Part shown: positions 34,742 to 49,010 of the stretch, in pieces
Layout of the letters: each line of letters begins with the position of its first letter
Position numbering within the stretch: the first letter of the stretch is position 1
NCBI RefSeq assembly: GCF_037038585.1
Contig: NC_092520.1
Coordinates: forward strand, 196,952,706 to 197,016,705
Direction of reading: 5' to 3'
DNA: 64,000 nucleotides
Origin: Patagioenas fasciata
Lineage: Eukaryota > Chordata > Aves > Columbiformes > Columbidae
Notes under the pieces: generated by a model
Seen by the model: the letters and a program-made list of their open reading frames with translations, nothing else
Told to the model about the DNA's origin: nothing
Database searches by the model: none
Program-made: the position numbers and the translations under genes

Positions 34742-36390
34742 AATCTCTCCAAGCACTTCATTTTCTCCCTGAATATTCCAAAGGCACCTCAGTCACATTT
34801 GGACCGGGACAGCCATAGCCCACTCCATGAGGCTCTGCAAACAAAACATCGCTCTTTCCTGTGGCACATGCCAGCTGACTCCTGGAGATCTAGGCTGGGA
34901 ACTCCACTAGCCACCTTTGACATACGATAGAGTAGTAAAGGCTTGTTTTTGAGAAGTAGCCAGAGATACCGAGGCCACCCGCTCCAACACCAGACACCAT
35001 AGTGGGTATTCAGCTCCTCCCAGTTTACAGAGCTCTATTGCAGCATTGCATGTGAGATAATTGCTAAGACCCCGTTCTAGTTAGCGGAGGAAGGAGTTAT
35101 TCCTACTGTCCTAAAGTAGACACCTTTAGGACACCTTTAGACTTAAGGAGTGTATCGACTAAGGCCTCAGTTGGATTTCCTACACGCAGGCAACTTAATG
35201 CCATTTCACATGCCATAACAAAACCAGCACCTAGAGATCAGCAGATGTGACACAGGACCTACGGATAGTCTGGCCCTTCTGAGGGAACAGTTGGAGGTCA
35301 GAGAACATCCCATGTAGAATCTCAGATCATTCCCAAACCATGCCCAGGGCGAGGCTCTATCATCAAGCCCCTGCTGTTCGCTCACTCTAACGGCTTTGTG
35401 GAAACCAAGTCCCCACACAAACACCCAAGTCACAGTGAACCGAATCCCACCCTGGTTATAGTTCCCTCTTCTGCCAAGGAGGTTTGTGTCCTGTATCTCC
35501 ACAGCTGAGACCTAGTGGGAGCATTCTCCGCACATTTTTGGTAGCTTGTGCCGTTAAGAGCTAATATTGGGGCTAAGGAACGCGCTTTGTTGTTTAATTT
35601 TTTACTGTGTCTTGTTCTAACCATCTCCATTTGGCAAACTTCAAGAAACACTTATTTAAACAGTTAAATATGGAGATCACCTCAGTGCTTGCTACCGGTT
35701 TTCTCCAGCCTGCAGGAAATGCCTTCAAATGGCTGTTCTATTACTTGTGTCCTTAGCGGAAATTCTTGCAGGTCAACACGTGCCTTTTGCAGCGTGTGCA
35801 ACTGCGTAGAAGTCGAAGTGCAGTGACAGGAGCCTTTTTAATGAGGTTTCTGCTCTTGGTATCTAATCCACATGGGGTCTTGGGCTCAGGCAGTTGCTGT
35901 TGGCTGACCGCTTGGGAAAAGCTGTGTTTGCAGCGTGTCAGCCAATGCGGTCGGCATAGCCCTTGCCAATGACAGTGAGCGCAAATACAGTAGCACCACT
36001 TCCTCCGACTTGCTGGATCATGAGCCACTTGATCCACAACTCAAAAGTGAGCTGTGGCTCCAAAGTATTTGTCATGTCAAACGAGCAAGACCTATTCACA
36101 GAGGGTCAGAATTTAAAATGCCTTCTTTTGAAAGGATGCACACAGGATACACAGGTTTATCTTCTTGACGTTGGTCACCTACTAAAGGGCCCGGGTTGAA
36201 TTTGTGGAGCATATTAGGGGAAGAACATAACACTGTTTTACGGCAAAGGCATTTTTTGGCTGCCAGGGTGTATGCTGCACGTGAGTCAGCTCACCTTGCT
36301 GTTTCCTGGTCAACTTGGTGTGCACCAGGACCCCCAGGACATAGTCTGCCACGTTGCTTTCCAGAAGCTTGGTCAAGCTGCTTTGGGTCA

Positions 36391-37460
36391 TGTCCTGGTT
36401 TTGTTAAAAACAAGACCAGTTGCGTTTTAGTGATTTTTCTTTCAGCTAAGTTCTTCTTGGTGGCTGTACTTTTCTGAGCTTTTGCCTACATATTTTTCCT
36501 CGCATGCTGTACTCAGTGCTGATCAGAAGACCAACGGAATGCTGAAGAAGCTCATGTTTAGATTTATTGCTATGGTAGCCAAGAAAGACTGATAAGTTTT
36601 CCCACGTTCCGTTGTGAGAGGGGCGTGTTTGAGGAGGGGTGGATGGAACTGGTGACTTAAATTGACCAATTAAGTATTCCGCCCCATAATCGTCATACCC
36701 CCTTTTCAAGGGTTAAAATTGCAGGGTGACAGTCAAACCCTGGCAGATGTATTGTTAACCTCCTCTCCCCTCCACTTCCCCCTTTTACCCCTCCCTCTCC
36801 CCCCTTCCCACTCAGGACAGGTGATCAGGAGGGAAAGAAGGAGAGAGAGAAGAGAGCTGGAAAAATTAAAGATATTTTACTAATGCTACTAATAAGAATA
36901 GAGAAAATAATACAAAATATACAAAACCAATCTTGAAAGTCTCAGCAACTGCAGAGCCAGCACCCAAAGTCCTGATTAGACTCTGTAGCCAACCGGAGCT
37001 GGATTCAGTCTCTCACTAGGTCTCAGTTCGCAGGGATGACTAGCAAGGTCCTCTCCTAATGTCGGCCATAAGCAGAAGGGAAGGAAAAAAGGGAAAAGGG
37101 ACGAGATCCTTGTGATCTCCCACTTTTATATGAAGTATTCACATGAATGGAATGTTATACCTCATTGGTCAGTTCCTTGGTCACCGGTTTCTCGTTGCCC
37201 CTCTCGCGAGATGTCCATCCGTGCTTATCAATAAGTTTGCATTCCATTACTAGGTTTACCAAAACATGTATCTGGTTCTCCAGGAAAATGCAGCTAATAT
37301 GAAGGCTTTAGCTGACAGGTAAAATTCACTAAAAGAGAAACTTGTTTTTCAACAAAACCAGGACACCCCTATATAAGAGGGTGATCACGAGGGTCAAGCT
37401 CTCCTCAGCCGTGGCCGGCATCTCGAGGGGAACCTGCCTGTCTGCCTGTGATGTTGTTGC
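36391..37460 (+). mobile_element. Nested LTR pair, copy 2
   Basis: Copy of the 27371-28440 composite; the inner minus LTR occupies 36704-37365. Confidence 0.5.
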
Positions 37461-38784
37461 AACCGTATGCAACAAAGTGTCTTGCAATTCAGTAACAAAG
37501 AGACACGGCCTCTTGCAAGGCCATCTCATGGAAACTTATATTAAGACCAGCTAATGACTGTCTCCCTGTTTACAGAGGCTTCACTGAGCCTTTCTTGCTG
37601 CCTGTACTTCATCTTTGCTGTAGTTATAAACAGTCACAGCTTTCCCGTCATAACTACATATTCATAGACACAGTTTTAGAAATTCGCAAAAAAAACAACA
37701 AGACCACCACTATAGTTAACTGGAATACCGCAACGTTTAGTTATTAATAATAATCTATAGAACACTCCATGATAAATTTTTCTTTTATAAAGATGTTAAT
37801 TAAATTTCAAAAGAAAGCGGCACAGGAAGCATCTTCTTGGCACTCTCAGGTTTATTTTACCATTATTAATTTCAGGTGGAAAGGAGGGAATCTGTTGAAG
37901 AAAATCTCCAAGTTCAAAATTAAGGCTGTAACACATCAAGTGACAGAATCAAGGTGGTTCATTCTAAAACCTCTCTGATACTTGCTAAATCTTTAGTTTA
38001 CAACAATTGTATTAGGAGCAGTCTGAAACCTGATCTGCCGACAGTCTGTCCTGTGTTTTCCAAAGCCTCTCTTAAATCAGTGCTGGCTTTACAATCATGT
38101 GATTATGTTTCCAACCAGGAAATGATACATTTTCATTACTAAGGTGGCATTTTTTTTCTTGGAGTTTCCATGTTTATTCTTAGGATGAAAGCTGCAATCT
38201 TTAAACTGCGTTACACCCAGAATTTATGGCTCCTAAACCGAAAATCAAAATCGAGAGAGAGGGACAGACTAAACGAGAATGGAAAGAAGTCAGAAAGAGG
38301 TTAGTAAAGCTATGGAAGCTTTCTGGAATGTATCAAACAAAAAGGGAAGTAGAAATGAGGAATAACTGGAAATCGGTAACTTGCAACTGGCTAAAGTAAC
38401 ACATTCCTTTGTTTTAACCAGGCTTTGTTTGAGTGAGAATAGCATCGGATTTGACTGTGCAGTGAAAGAACAACCACAACAGGTAAGTAGTGCCCAGATG
38501 CAGCAGCAGCAAGTGTTCTTCTTTTGGCACCTCGCGGGGCCACGGTCCCCTCACAGCTGCAGCCAGGGCTCACATCCACGCCGGACACCCTGCTCAGCAG
38601 GAGTGAGGCTCGCACAGCTGGATCCTGCCTCAGTCGCTCAGTCACCAGGTTTTCTTGCTTGGCATTGGATTCTTGCAGCTCCTTCAGACAGGTCCTCATC
38701 TTGTGCAGCCGCAGACGTTGTTGACAGCAGGGGTGTTCTGGATGCACTTGCTGAGAGCTTGTGCCGTTCAGCCAAATATACCTA

Positions 38785-39167
38785 TCTACCTAACTCACTA
38801 ACTCTCTTGCCCTATCGACTCAAAAATCTATGGGAAAATTCTTGAAACTTGCAAACCCGTATGTGAAAACCAAAATGCACTCGGTACACAGCTACCTACA
38901 CTAGCAACTAACAAACAAACAAAATAACGAACCTGCTAACTAACTCACTTACAAACAAACAAACTCTCTTGCCCTACTGGCTCCAAAACCCACTGTGAAT
39001 TTCTGAAAGTCGCAAACCAGTATGTGAAAAAAAAGTGCACTCAGTACACAGCTACCTACACTAGAAACTAACTAACTAACAAACTAACTAACACACTAAC
39101 AAACACTCTAACTAACAAACTAACTAACAAACTAACTAACTTGCTAACTAACTAACAAACAAACTCT
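38785..39167. repeat. TAAC-rich minisatellite, copy 2
   Basis: Same two-module minisatellite as at 29765-30147. Confidence 0.85.
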
Positions 39168-39582
39168 AGATGGTCCAGCTGAACCAACATGAGGGTGACA
39201 ACATGAGGGGGATTTCTTCAGTCAGTTCTTCAACCTGCCTTGAGAAAGAGGGGCGGGGAAAGACAGGCATTAAGCACAAGGCTGAGAGGAGAACAAGCAA
39301 CTCGTGCTTTAACAGGATAGGCAATCCCCATCCACAGTTCTTTTCTGCAGGATTCCTTAGGGCTGGATATTATACTTTGGTGTTTTGCTATTAATGATTT
39401 AGACTGTGGAAGTCTGGGGAGGTCTCAGTGGACATGGGGGCTTTTGACTCAACTGCCGTGCAAATCTAGGCTTCAAGGGCCAGGCCTGGGTACAGCTGCA
39501 GTAAGAACGGAGAGTAAAACTGAACCAGAGTAAAGCAAGGAGGAACAAAGACAAAGACAAAGGCAAGAGGAAGAACTGTTTT

Positions 39583-39786
39583 ACAGTGAGCGTGGTGAAA
39601 TATTGGCACAGGTTGCCCAGAGAGGTGGTAGATGCCCCATCCCTGGAAACATTCAAGGCCAGGCTGGACGGGGGTCGGCGTAACCCGATCTCATTGAAGA
39701 TGTCCCTGCTGATTGCAGGGGGGGTGGATTAGAAGGCCTTGGAAGGTCCCTTCCAACCCAAACTCTTCTTTGATTCTAGGGTTCTA
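39583..39786 (+). mobile_element. CR1 LINE 3' end, copy 2
   Basis: Duplicated with the unit; identical in structure to 30563-30766. Confidence 0.9.
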
Positions 39787-39990
39787 AGTGAAAAATGAAA
39801 ACTGCCAACGCTGGAGTGCTCTTCACCTCCAGGTATCCACCTTCTCCCAAGGGAAGGTGAACGCTTCCTCTCTGGGGCCGTCTCTGGGCACCACAGAAAT
39901 ATTTCCTAGACTCAGAGCAATTGGAAAGAGGGAGAGCAGGCTCTTTCACACACCAGGGCTCCTTGTTCTTCTCACCCCACCTGGCTTGTC

Positions 39991-42900
39991 TCAGTCGCCT
40001 GTTTGTGAGCTGTCCAGCTCCAGCCTTCGCCTCCTCTTGCTGGGCTGGCCATCGCCCCCCTCTTCGAACAGGAGTTTTCTCTTCCGGGGGGAAGGATTTC
40101 CCCCCTCCCGCGAAGAGCCTGACAAGCTTTCCATCCAAAAGGATTGTTAGACAGGTAAAGCCATGATAAACAGGAATCAATTCTACTCTAAAGTAAAGCC
40201 AGCTCAGGTTACCTGCTCTGCCCAGAGGAGCTGTTCTGGGCTGCGCTTTCTGCAGAGACTGAAGGCACCTGCAACGGAAACGCAGAAGATGACACCTACC
40301 CGTTTTCCAGCTCAGCTCTAAAGGGCAGATCCCTTGGGTGGCTTTGCTCAGCCCAGTTGGGCCACTTCTGTTGGGATCGCTGGGCAAAGAGTGATGGCCA
40401 ACCTGCATCAGCCTCACTCTGCACTTCTGCAAAGCTGCAGGTTGGTGGATGAACTTGCTTGTCCTTACAGCGGCAATCCCACCTTCTGAGGGGGGAGGCA
40501 TTCTCTCATGCTGCTTGTGGCTCTCACATACCTCTGCAGTTTCTCCTTGTTCTCCTGGTGCCGGCGAGTCCTCCGCCTCTTCACCGGCAAGCCCAGCCCC
40601 CTCTTCCTTCTCCTCCCCCTCCTTCTCCTTCTCCACGAACAGGACCTCCTCCTCCTCCTCCTCCTCCTTCTCCTCCTCCTCCTTCTCCTCCTCCTCCTTC
40701 TCTTCCTCCTCATCCTCAAAGAGTTCCCCATGGTGGTTAACGAGGAACTCTACCAGCTGGGTCACCTGCACACGGTAAACCATTGGTTCCCAACGCGCTG
40801 GCTGCAATGCCTCCAACAGCCCTTCCCACTCCTCATGCTGCCTTGTGCACAGAAAGCTGCAGCTGTGCAGTTGCTCTTCCCAGCAGCTCCCCTGCCAGCA
40901 TTGGCTGAAGACAGGAGGCAGCCAGGAACCTCTGAAGAGCAAAGCTGGCGTGGGCCGGGAAGGCTGCAAGGGGCTGGGAAACACAGCGTACCTTCCCTGT
41001 CACCTGTGCCAGGACATCCAGAGGGAGCGTGTCCTCCTCTGGTGGGCCAAGGAGGTTGGGCCCCACACAGATGGCCAGGTTGATGGCTGTCATCTTGGTG
41101 ATGGTGGCATTGCTGCTGATGTTCTGCAGCAGCCGCAGCAAGGTCTTGAGGAGGAGGAGGTTGGCCTCGGGTAACTTGCGAGCCACCCTGTAGAAACAGG
41201 AGCCCAACGTACAGAGGTGAAGTAGGGGTTGTCAAGACAGGTGTCCCATGCTGATGTCAGCCAAGCCCACCCCAGGGAAGGCTCCTCGGCCAAGCTGGCT
41301 CTACAGCAGAGGGGCTGTCTTCCCTGAGAGATTACCACCTTCCTCCCTGCCTGCCCTTCTGGCCAGAGTCCCTTTGGACAAGGAGTCAGCCCCAATGCCT
41401 GCATCTTTTTCAGGCAAGCTGCGGCTTTGCAGGCAAGTGCCGGGCTCTGCCAGTCCCTGCAGAGCAGCCAGGCTGCTGACCACACTTACTCTTTCAGCCC
41501 CACCAGCCTCTCCTCCCTGCTGCTCTTCTGCAGGGCAGCCATCCACTCCTCGTAGAGCTCCACCATGAGGAGCTTGGAGGGGATCTTGCGCAGGAAGTCC
41601 TGCAATGCCAAGGGCTGCGCGTCAGGCTGTGCGCACTGCTGCCGGGAGCACGGGCAGTATCCCCAGCACGCTGGGTGCCCAGCACCTCCTGGCTTTGGGC
41701 TCCTGCTTGAGCAGGTGCCCAGCAGCAGAGCCAGGAGCTGCCGGACTCCAGGTCAGCAGGGCTCACCTTGAGGATGACAGCCAGGACGTGCACCGGCTGG
41801 CTTGCCAGGTGGACCTGGGTCCCGCTGTCCAGGGCCTCCCTGATCTCACGGGAGGCACGCTCGCTGGCCGCCAGCCGGAAGATCCCCTCCGTGGATGGCC
41901 CCTGTTCATGCAGCAGAGTCAGCAGGTCCTGCAGGGGAGAGAGGAGGATGTTGCTGGGCTGGAGAGAGGTCCTGGGAGAGGCCAAGCTTCCTCAGGGGCA
42001 GGAGTGAGTGTGGATGGGTCTGCTGCCCTGACTGAGGCAGAACAGAGGGCTGGCTGGAGTTGGGTGATGTGGAGAGGAGCGCGCTTTGTCCCCAAGGCTC
42101 ATCTGGGATGCTTGCCATGGGGACAGTGCCTCTCCAGAGGAGCCAGCAGGATGGGGACCCCTTCCCAGGCCACGCTTGCTTACCTGCATGGGCTGGGGCA
42201 GCATGCCATCCTGGCTGCAGAGATCAGCCAGGGGCCGGCCAAAGAGAAGCCCCGTGCGGGCAGAGCCCGATGGCCCCGGTGCCTCTGCAGCCACCAAGGT
42301 CCCTGGCCACGCAAAGTGCCAGGGCAGCCACCTCCTCCTCCTCCTGCTGCGGGTGCCACCATCTGCCAAGGAGAAGAGAGCAAAGAGAGGTGGAGCAGAA
42401 GCGCCAGGACAGCGCTCCTGGACCCTGGAGCACACGGGAGAAGTGTCCTTTGGCAACAAGGGATCCCGAGGGCTCAGGTCTCTCCTGCCCCAGAGTAATG
42501 GGAACAGACGTGCCCTGCGGGAAGGGCAGCAGCAGCCCCAGTGCAGCCTGAGTGCCTGTCTGCAAGAGGAGGGGGGAAGGGCCGTCCCGTCCCCGTCTTC
42601 TCCAAACTCACCAGCCAACTGGCCACTTCCAGCGTTGGGCACAGGTGGCTGCTCGGGCTCAGGCTCGTCCCTGCAGAGCAGACGGCATCAGGCATGAGAA
42701 AATCCGCTGCTGCACGGTGTGGCTGTTCTGGGGTGTCTCCCAGCTGTGCGTGGGGGGAGCCTACCTGGTGCCACAGCAGCAATTCACCTGACCCATCTCC
42801 ACAAAGCCAAGAGAAGCGTCCTGAAAGGGCACGCCTGTGGGGCGTGAGGTGGTAGCCAGACAGGTGGACAGATTCTGGCAAACACCTCCCCAGTGCCGTC

Positions 42901-42997
42901 CCAGTGCTGCAGGGCAAGAGCTTGGCTCTTACCCCTGACACTTCGTGGCGGCACAGAACCGTTGCCGGGACAGCGCAGAGTCAACACAGCCCAACAT
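39991..42997 (-). CDS. ARHGAP20/TAGAP-like Rho GTPase-activating protein, copy 2
   Basis: Exons (minus): 42997-42933, 42820-42788, 42670-42612, 42362-42184, 41928-41767, 41599-41490, 41187-40992, 40765-40532, 40426-40300, 40258-40213, 40126-39991. The predicted protein is the same as in copy 1: the only exonic difference I found is a silent Ser codon change (AGT to AGC) at 41823. Catalytic residues and all splice borders are intact. The neighbouring copies on both sides are in the same direction, so each gene's 3' end faces the next unit's left-hand repeats rather than a shared promoter. Confidence 0.8.
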
Positions 42998-45410
42998 TCT
43001 GAGCGTGGTGGTGGGGGAGGGGTGCTGGGGGCTCTCCCCACTATGCCCATGTCTCTCTCGCACTGGGAGCCCAGCCCTGGGCACAGCACTTCAGGCCTGG
43101 CCTCAGCAGCGCTGAGCAGAGGGGAAGGGTCACCTCCCTCCAGCTGCTGGCAAGGCTTTGCCCCGTGCAGCCCAGGGCACCACTGGCTGCCGCCTTGGGC
43201 CAAGGCCACCTTGCTGGCTCCTGCTCAACTTGCTGTCCACCAGGAGCCCAGGACGTTTGTGCCACGCTCTTTGCCAGCAGCTTTGCCAAGTTGCTTTGGG
43301 TCACAAGTCTGTGTGCACATGTCTCAGGATGCTTCATGCCCGTAGAATTGCCAGAGATTTATCCTAATTTCCTAGGCAAGAACTCATCAATGAACTTTCT
43401 TTGTTTTCCAGCCCCTAATCCTCACTCACAGGCTCTCAACTACGTCACCCCTAACCGTAAGGGCTGCCAAGTCAAACCTCTCCCTTACATTCACTGCAAC
43501 TCCCCCACCTCACCTGCCCTGCCTGTCCCTCCTCAACAGCCCATTCAGCCGTCCCAAGCACTCATGCTCTCTTACCATTCTGCACCAGGGACAGGAAAGC
43601 TTGTGTGCAGAAGTTCCAGCTTCACAAGAGAGCATGGTCGCCTGAAGTATGATATAAATATGGTATTGGCATGGAAGCGTGAGCAATTGCTCACAAAAAA
43701 TACCTGTTTTTCTTCAGTCTGGTGACACACAACAGTTGACAGCACATGAGCTTTTCATAAGAATCTCTCCAAGCACTTCATTTTCTCCCTGAATATTCCA
43801 AAGGCACCTCAGTCACATTTGGACCGGGACAGCCATAGCCCACTCCATGAGGCTCTGCAAACAAAACATCGCTCTTTCCTGTGGCACATGCCAGCTGACT
43901 CCTGGAGATCTAGGCTGGGAACTCCACTAGCCACCTTTGACATACGATAGAGTAGTAAAGGCTTGTTTTTGAGAAGTAGCCAGAGATACCGAGGCCACCC
44001 GCTCCAACACCAGACACCATAGTGGGTATTCAGCTCCTCCCAGTTTACAGAGCTCTATTGCAGCATTGCATGTGAGATAATTGCTAAGACCCCGTTCTAG
44101 TTAGCGGAGGAAGGAGTTATTCCTACTGTCCTAAAGTAGACACCTTTAGGACACCTTTAGACTTAAGGAGTGTATCGACTAAGGCCTCAGTTGGATTTCC
44201 TACACGCAGGCAACTTAATGCCATTTCACATGCCATAACAAAACCAGCACCTAGAGATCAGCAGATGTGACACAGGACCTACGGATAGTCTGGCCCTTCT
44301 GAGGGAACAGTTGGAGGTCAGAGAACATCCCATGTAGAATCTCAGATCATTCCCAAACCATGCCCAGGGCGAGGCTCTATCATCAAGCCCCTGCTGTTCG
44401 CTCACTCTAACGGCTTTGTGGAAACCAAGTCCCCACACAAACACCCAAGTCACAGTGAACCGAATCCCACCCTGGTTATAGTTCCCTCTTCTGCCAAGGA
44501 GGTTTGTGTCCTGTATCTCCACAGCTGAGACCTAGTGGGAGCATTCTCCGCACATTTTTGGTAGCTTGTGCCGTTAAGAGCTAATATTGGGGCTAAGGAA
44601 CGCGCTTTGTTGTTTAATTTTTTACTGTGTCTTGTTCTAACCATCTCCATTTGGCAAACTTCAAGAAACACTTATTTAAACAGTTAAATATGGAGATCAC
44701 CTCAGTGCTTGCTACCGGTTTTCTCCAGCCTGCAGGAAATGCCTTCAAATGGCCGTTCTATTACTTGTGTCCTTAGCGGAAATTCTTGCAGGTCAACACG
44801 TGCCTTTTGCAGCGTGTGCAACTGCGTAGAAGTCGAAGTGCAGTGACAGGAGCCTTTTTAATGAGGTTTGTGCTCTTGGTATCTAATCCACATGGGGTCT
44901 TGGGCTCAGGCAGTTGCTGTTGGCTGACCGCTTGGGAAAAGCTGTGTTTGCAGCGTGTCAGCCAATGCGGTCGGCATAGCCCTTGCCAATGACAGTGAGC
45001 GCAAATACAGTAGCACCACTTCCTCCGACTTGCTGGATCATGAGCCACTTGATCCACAACTCAAAAGTGAGCTGTGGCTCCAAAGTATTTGTCATGTCAA
45101 ACGAGCAAGACCTATTCACAGAGGGTCAGAATTTAAAATGCCTTCTTTTGAAAAGATGCACACAGGATACACAGGTTTATCTTCTTGATGTTGGTCACCT
45201 ACTAAAGGGCCTGGGTTGAATTTGTGGAGCATATTAGGGGAAGAACATAACACTGTTTTATGGCAAAGGCATTTTTTGGCTGCCAGGGTGTATGCTGCAC
45301 GTGAGTCAGCTCACCTTGCTGTTTCCTGGTCAACTTGGTGTGCACCAGGACCCCCAGGACATAGTCTGCCACGTTGCTTTCCAGAAGCTTGGTCAAGCTG
45401 CTTTGGGTCA

Positions 45411-46480
45411 TGTCCTGGTTTTGTTAAAAACAAGACCAGTTGCGTTTTAGTGATTTTTCTTTCAGCTAAGTTCTTCTTGGTGGCTGTACTTTTCTGAGCT
45501 TTTGCCTACATATTTTTCCTCGCATGCTGTACTCAGTGCTGATCAGAAGACCAACGGAATGCTGAAGAAGCTCATGTTTAGATTTATTGCTATGGTAGCC
45601 AAGAAAGACTGATAAGTTTTCCCACGTTCCGTTGTGAGAGGGGCGTGTTTGAGGAGGGGTGGATGGAACTGGTGACTTAAATTAACCAATTAAGTATTCC
45701 GCCCCATAATCGTCATACCCCCTTTTCAAGGGTTAAAATTGCAGGGTGACAGTCAAACCCTGGCAGATGTATTGTTAACCTCCTCTCCCCTCCACTTCCC
45801 CCTTTTACCCCTCCCTCTCCCCCCTTCCCACTCAGGACAGGTGATCAGGAGGGAAAGAAGGAGAGAGAGAAGAGAGCTGGAAAAATTAAAGATATTTTAC
45901 TAATGCTACTAATAAGAATAGAGAAAATAATACAAAATATACAAAACCAATCTTGAAAGTCTCAGCAACTGCAGAGCCAGCACCCAAAGTCCTGATTAGA
46001 CTCTGTAGCCAACCGGAGCTGGATTCAGTCTCTCACTAGGTCTCAGTTCGCAGGGATGACTAGCAAGGTCCTCTCCTAATGTCGGCCATAAGCAGAAGGG
46101 AAGGAAAAAAGGGAAAAGGGACGAGATCCTTGTGATCTCCCACTTTTATATGAAGTATTCACATGAATGGAATGTTATACCCCATTGGTCAGTTCCTTGG
46201 TCACCGGTTTCTCGTTGCCCCTCTCGCGAGATGTCCATCCGTGCTTATCAATAAGTTTGCATTCCATTACTAGGTTTACCAAAACATGTATCTGGTTCTC
46301 CAGGAAAATGCAGCTAATATGAAGGCTTTAGCTGACAGGTAAAATTCACTAAAAGAGAAACTTGTTTTTCAACAAAACCAGGACACCCCTATATAAGAGG
46401 GTGATCACGAGGGTCAAGCTCTCCTCAACCGTGGCCGGCATCTCGAGGGGAACCTGCCTGTCTGCCTGTGATGTTGTTGC
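45411..46480 (+). mobile_element. Nested LTR pair, copy 3
   Basis: Same composite; the inner minus LTR is 45724-46385. Single-base changes from copies 1 and 2 include A at 45684 (ATTAACCAATT) and C at 46182. Confidence 0.5.
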
Positions 46481-47804
46481 AACCGTATGCAACAAAGTGT
46501 CTTGCAATTCAGTAACAAAGAGACACGGCCTCTTGCAAGGCCATCTCATGGAAACTTATATTAAGACCAGCTAATGACTGTCTCCCTGTTTACAGAGGCT
46601 TCACTGAGCCTTTCTTGCTGCCTGTACTTCATCTTTGCTGTAGTTATAAACAGTCACAGCTTTCCCGTCATAACTACATATTCATAGACACAGTTTTAGA
46701 AATTCGCAAAAAAAACAACAAGACCACCACTATAGTTAACTGGAATACCGCAACGTTTAGTTATTAATAATAATCTATAGAACACTCCATGATAAATTTT
46801 TCTTTTATAAAGATGTTAATTAAATTTCAAAAGAAAGCGGCACAGGAAGCATCTTCTTGGCACTCTCAGGTTTATTTTACCATTATTAATTTCAGGTGGA
46901 AAGGAGGGAATCTGTTGAAGAAAATCTCCAAGTTCAAAATTAAGGCTGTAACACATCAAGTGACAGAATCAAGGTGGTTCATTCTAAAACCTCTCTGATA
47001 CTTGCTAAATCTTTAGTTTACAACAATTGTATTAGGAGCAGTCTGAAACCTGATCTGCCGACAGTCTGTCCTGTGTTTTCCAAAGCCTCTCTTAAATCAG
47101 TGCTGGCTTTACAATCATGTGATTATGTTTCCAACCAGGAAATGATACATTTTCATTACTAAGGTGGCATTTTTTTTCTTGGAGTTTCCATGTTTATTCT
47201 TAGGATGAAAGCTGCAATCTTTAAACTGCGTTACACCCAGAATTTATGGCTCCTAAACCGAAAATCAAAATCGAGAGAGAGGGACAGACTAAACGAGAAT
47301 GGAAAGAAGTCAGAAAGAGGTTAGTAAAGCTATGGAAGCTTTCTGGAATGTATCAAACAAAAAGGGAAGTAGAAATGAGGAATAACTGGAAATCGGTAAC
47401 TTGCAACTGGCTAAAGTAACACATTCCTTTGTTTTAACCAGGCTTTGTTTGAGTGAGAATAGCATCGGATTTGACTGTGCAGTGAAAGAACAACCACAAC
47501 AGGTAAGTAGTGCCCAGATGCAGCAGCAGCAAGTGTTCTTCTTTTGGCACCTCGCGGGGCCACGGTCCCCTCACAGCTGCAGCCAGGGCTCACATCCACG
47601 CCGGACACCCTGCTCAGCAGGAGTGAGGCTCGCACAGCTGGATCCTGCCTCAGTCGCTCAGTCACCAGGTTTTCTTGCTTGGCATTGGATTCTTGCAGCT
47701 CCTTCAGACAGGTCCTCATCTTGTGCAGCCGCAGACGTTGTTGACAGCAGGGGTGTTCTGGATGCACTTGCTGAGAGCTTGTGCCGTTCAGCCAAATATA
47801 CCTA

Positions 47805-48187
47805 TCTACCTAACTCACTAACTCTCTTGCCCTATCGACTCAAAAATCTATGGGAAAATTCTTGAAACTTGCAAACCCGTATGTGAAAACCAAAATGCAC
47901 TCGGTACACAGCTACCTACACTAGCAACTAACAAACAAACAAAATAACGAACCTGCTAACTAACTCACTTACAAACAAACAAACTCTCTTGCCCTACTGG
48001 CTCCAAAACCCACTGTGAATTTCTGAAAGTCGCAAACCAGTATGTGAAAAAAAAGTGCACTCAGTACACAGCTACCTACACTAGAAACTAACTAACTAAC
48101 AAACTAACTAACACACTAACAAACACTCTAACTAACAAACTAACTAACAAACTAACTAACTTGCTAACTAACTAACAAACAAACTCT
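47805..48187. repeat. TAAC-rich minisatellite, copy 3
   Basis: Same two-module minisatellite as at 29765-30147. Confidence 0.85.
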
Positions 48188-48602
48188 AGATGGTCCAGCT
48201 GAGCCAACATGAGGGTGACAACATGAGGGGGATTTCTTCAGTCAGTTCTTCAACCTGCCTTGAGAAAGAGGGGCGGGGAAAGACAGACATTAAGCACAAG
48301 GCTGAGAGGAGAACAAGCAACTCGTGCTTTAACAGGATAGGCAATCCCCATCCACAGTTCTTTTCTGCAGGATTCCTTAGGGCTGGATATTATACTTTGG
48401 TGTTTTGCTATTAATGATTTAGACTGCGGAAGTCTGGGGAGGTCTCAGTGGACATGGGGGCTTTTGACTCAACTGCCGTGCAAATCTAGGCTTCAAGGGC
48501 CAGGCCTGGGTACAGCTGCAGTAAGAACGGAGAGTAAAACTGAACCAGAGTAAAGCAAGGAGGAACAAAGACAAAGACAAAGGCAAGAGGAAGAACTGTT
48601 TT

Positions 48603-48806
48603 ACAGTGAGCGTGGTGAAATATTGGCACAGGTTGCCCAGAGAGGTGGTAGATGCCCCATCCCTGGAAACATTCAAGGCCAGGCTGGACGGGGGTCGGCG
48701 TAACCCGATCTCATTGAAGATGTCCCTGCTGATTGCAGGGGGGGTGGATTAGAAGGCCTTGGAAGGTCCCTTCCAACCCAAACTCTTCTTTGATTCTAGG
48801 GTTCTA
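48603..48806 (+). mobile_element. CR1 LINE 3' end, copy 3
   Basis: Duplicated with the unit; identical in structure to 30563-30766. Confidence 0.9.
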
Positions 48807-49010
48807 AGTGAAAAATGAAAACTGCCAACGCTGGAGTGCTCTTCACCTCCAGATATCCACCTTCTCCCAAGGGAAGGTGAACGCTTCCTCTCTGGGGCCG
48901 TCTCTGGGCACCACAGAAATATTTCCTAGACTCAGAGCAATTGGAAAGAGGGAGAGCAGGCTCTTTCACACACCAGGGCTCCTTGTTCTTCTCACCCCAC
49001 CTGGCTTGTT

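Larger units (their letters stand above)
34742..43761. repeat. Tandem unit, copy 2 (9,020 bp)
   Basis: Second unit, same layout shifted by 9,020. From 35780 onward I found only three single-base differences from copy 1 (at 39081, 41823 and 42705). Its first kilobase agrees with copies 3-5 rather than with copy 1. Confidence 0.97.
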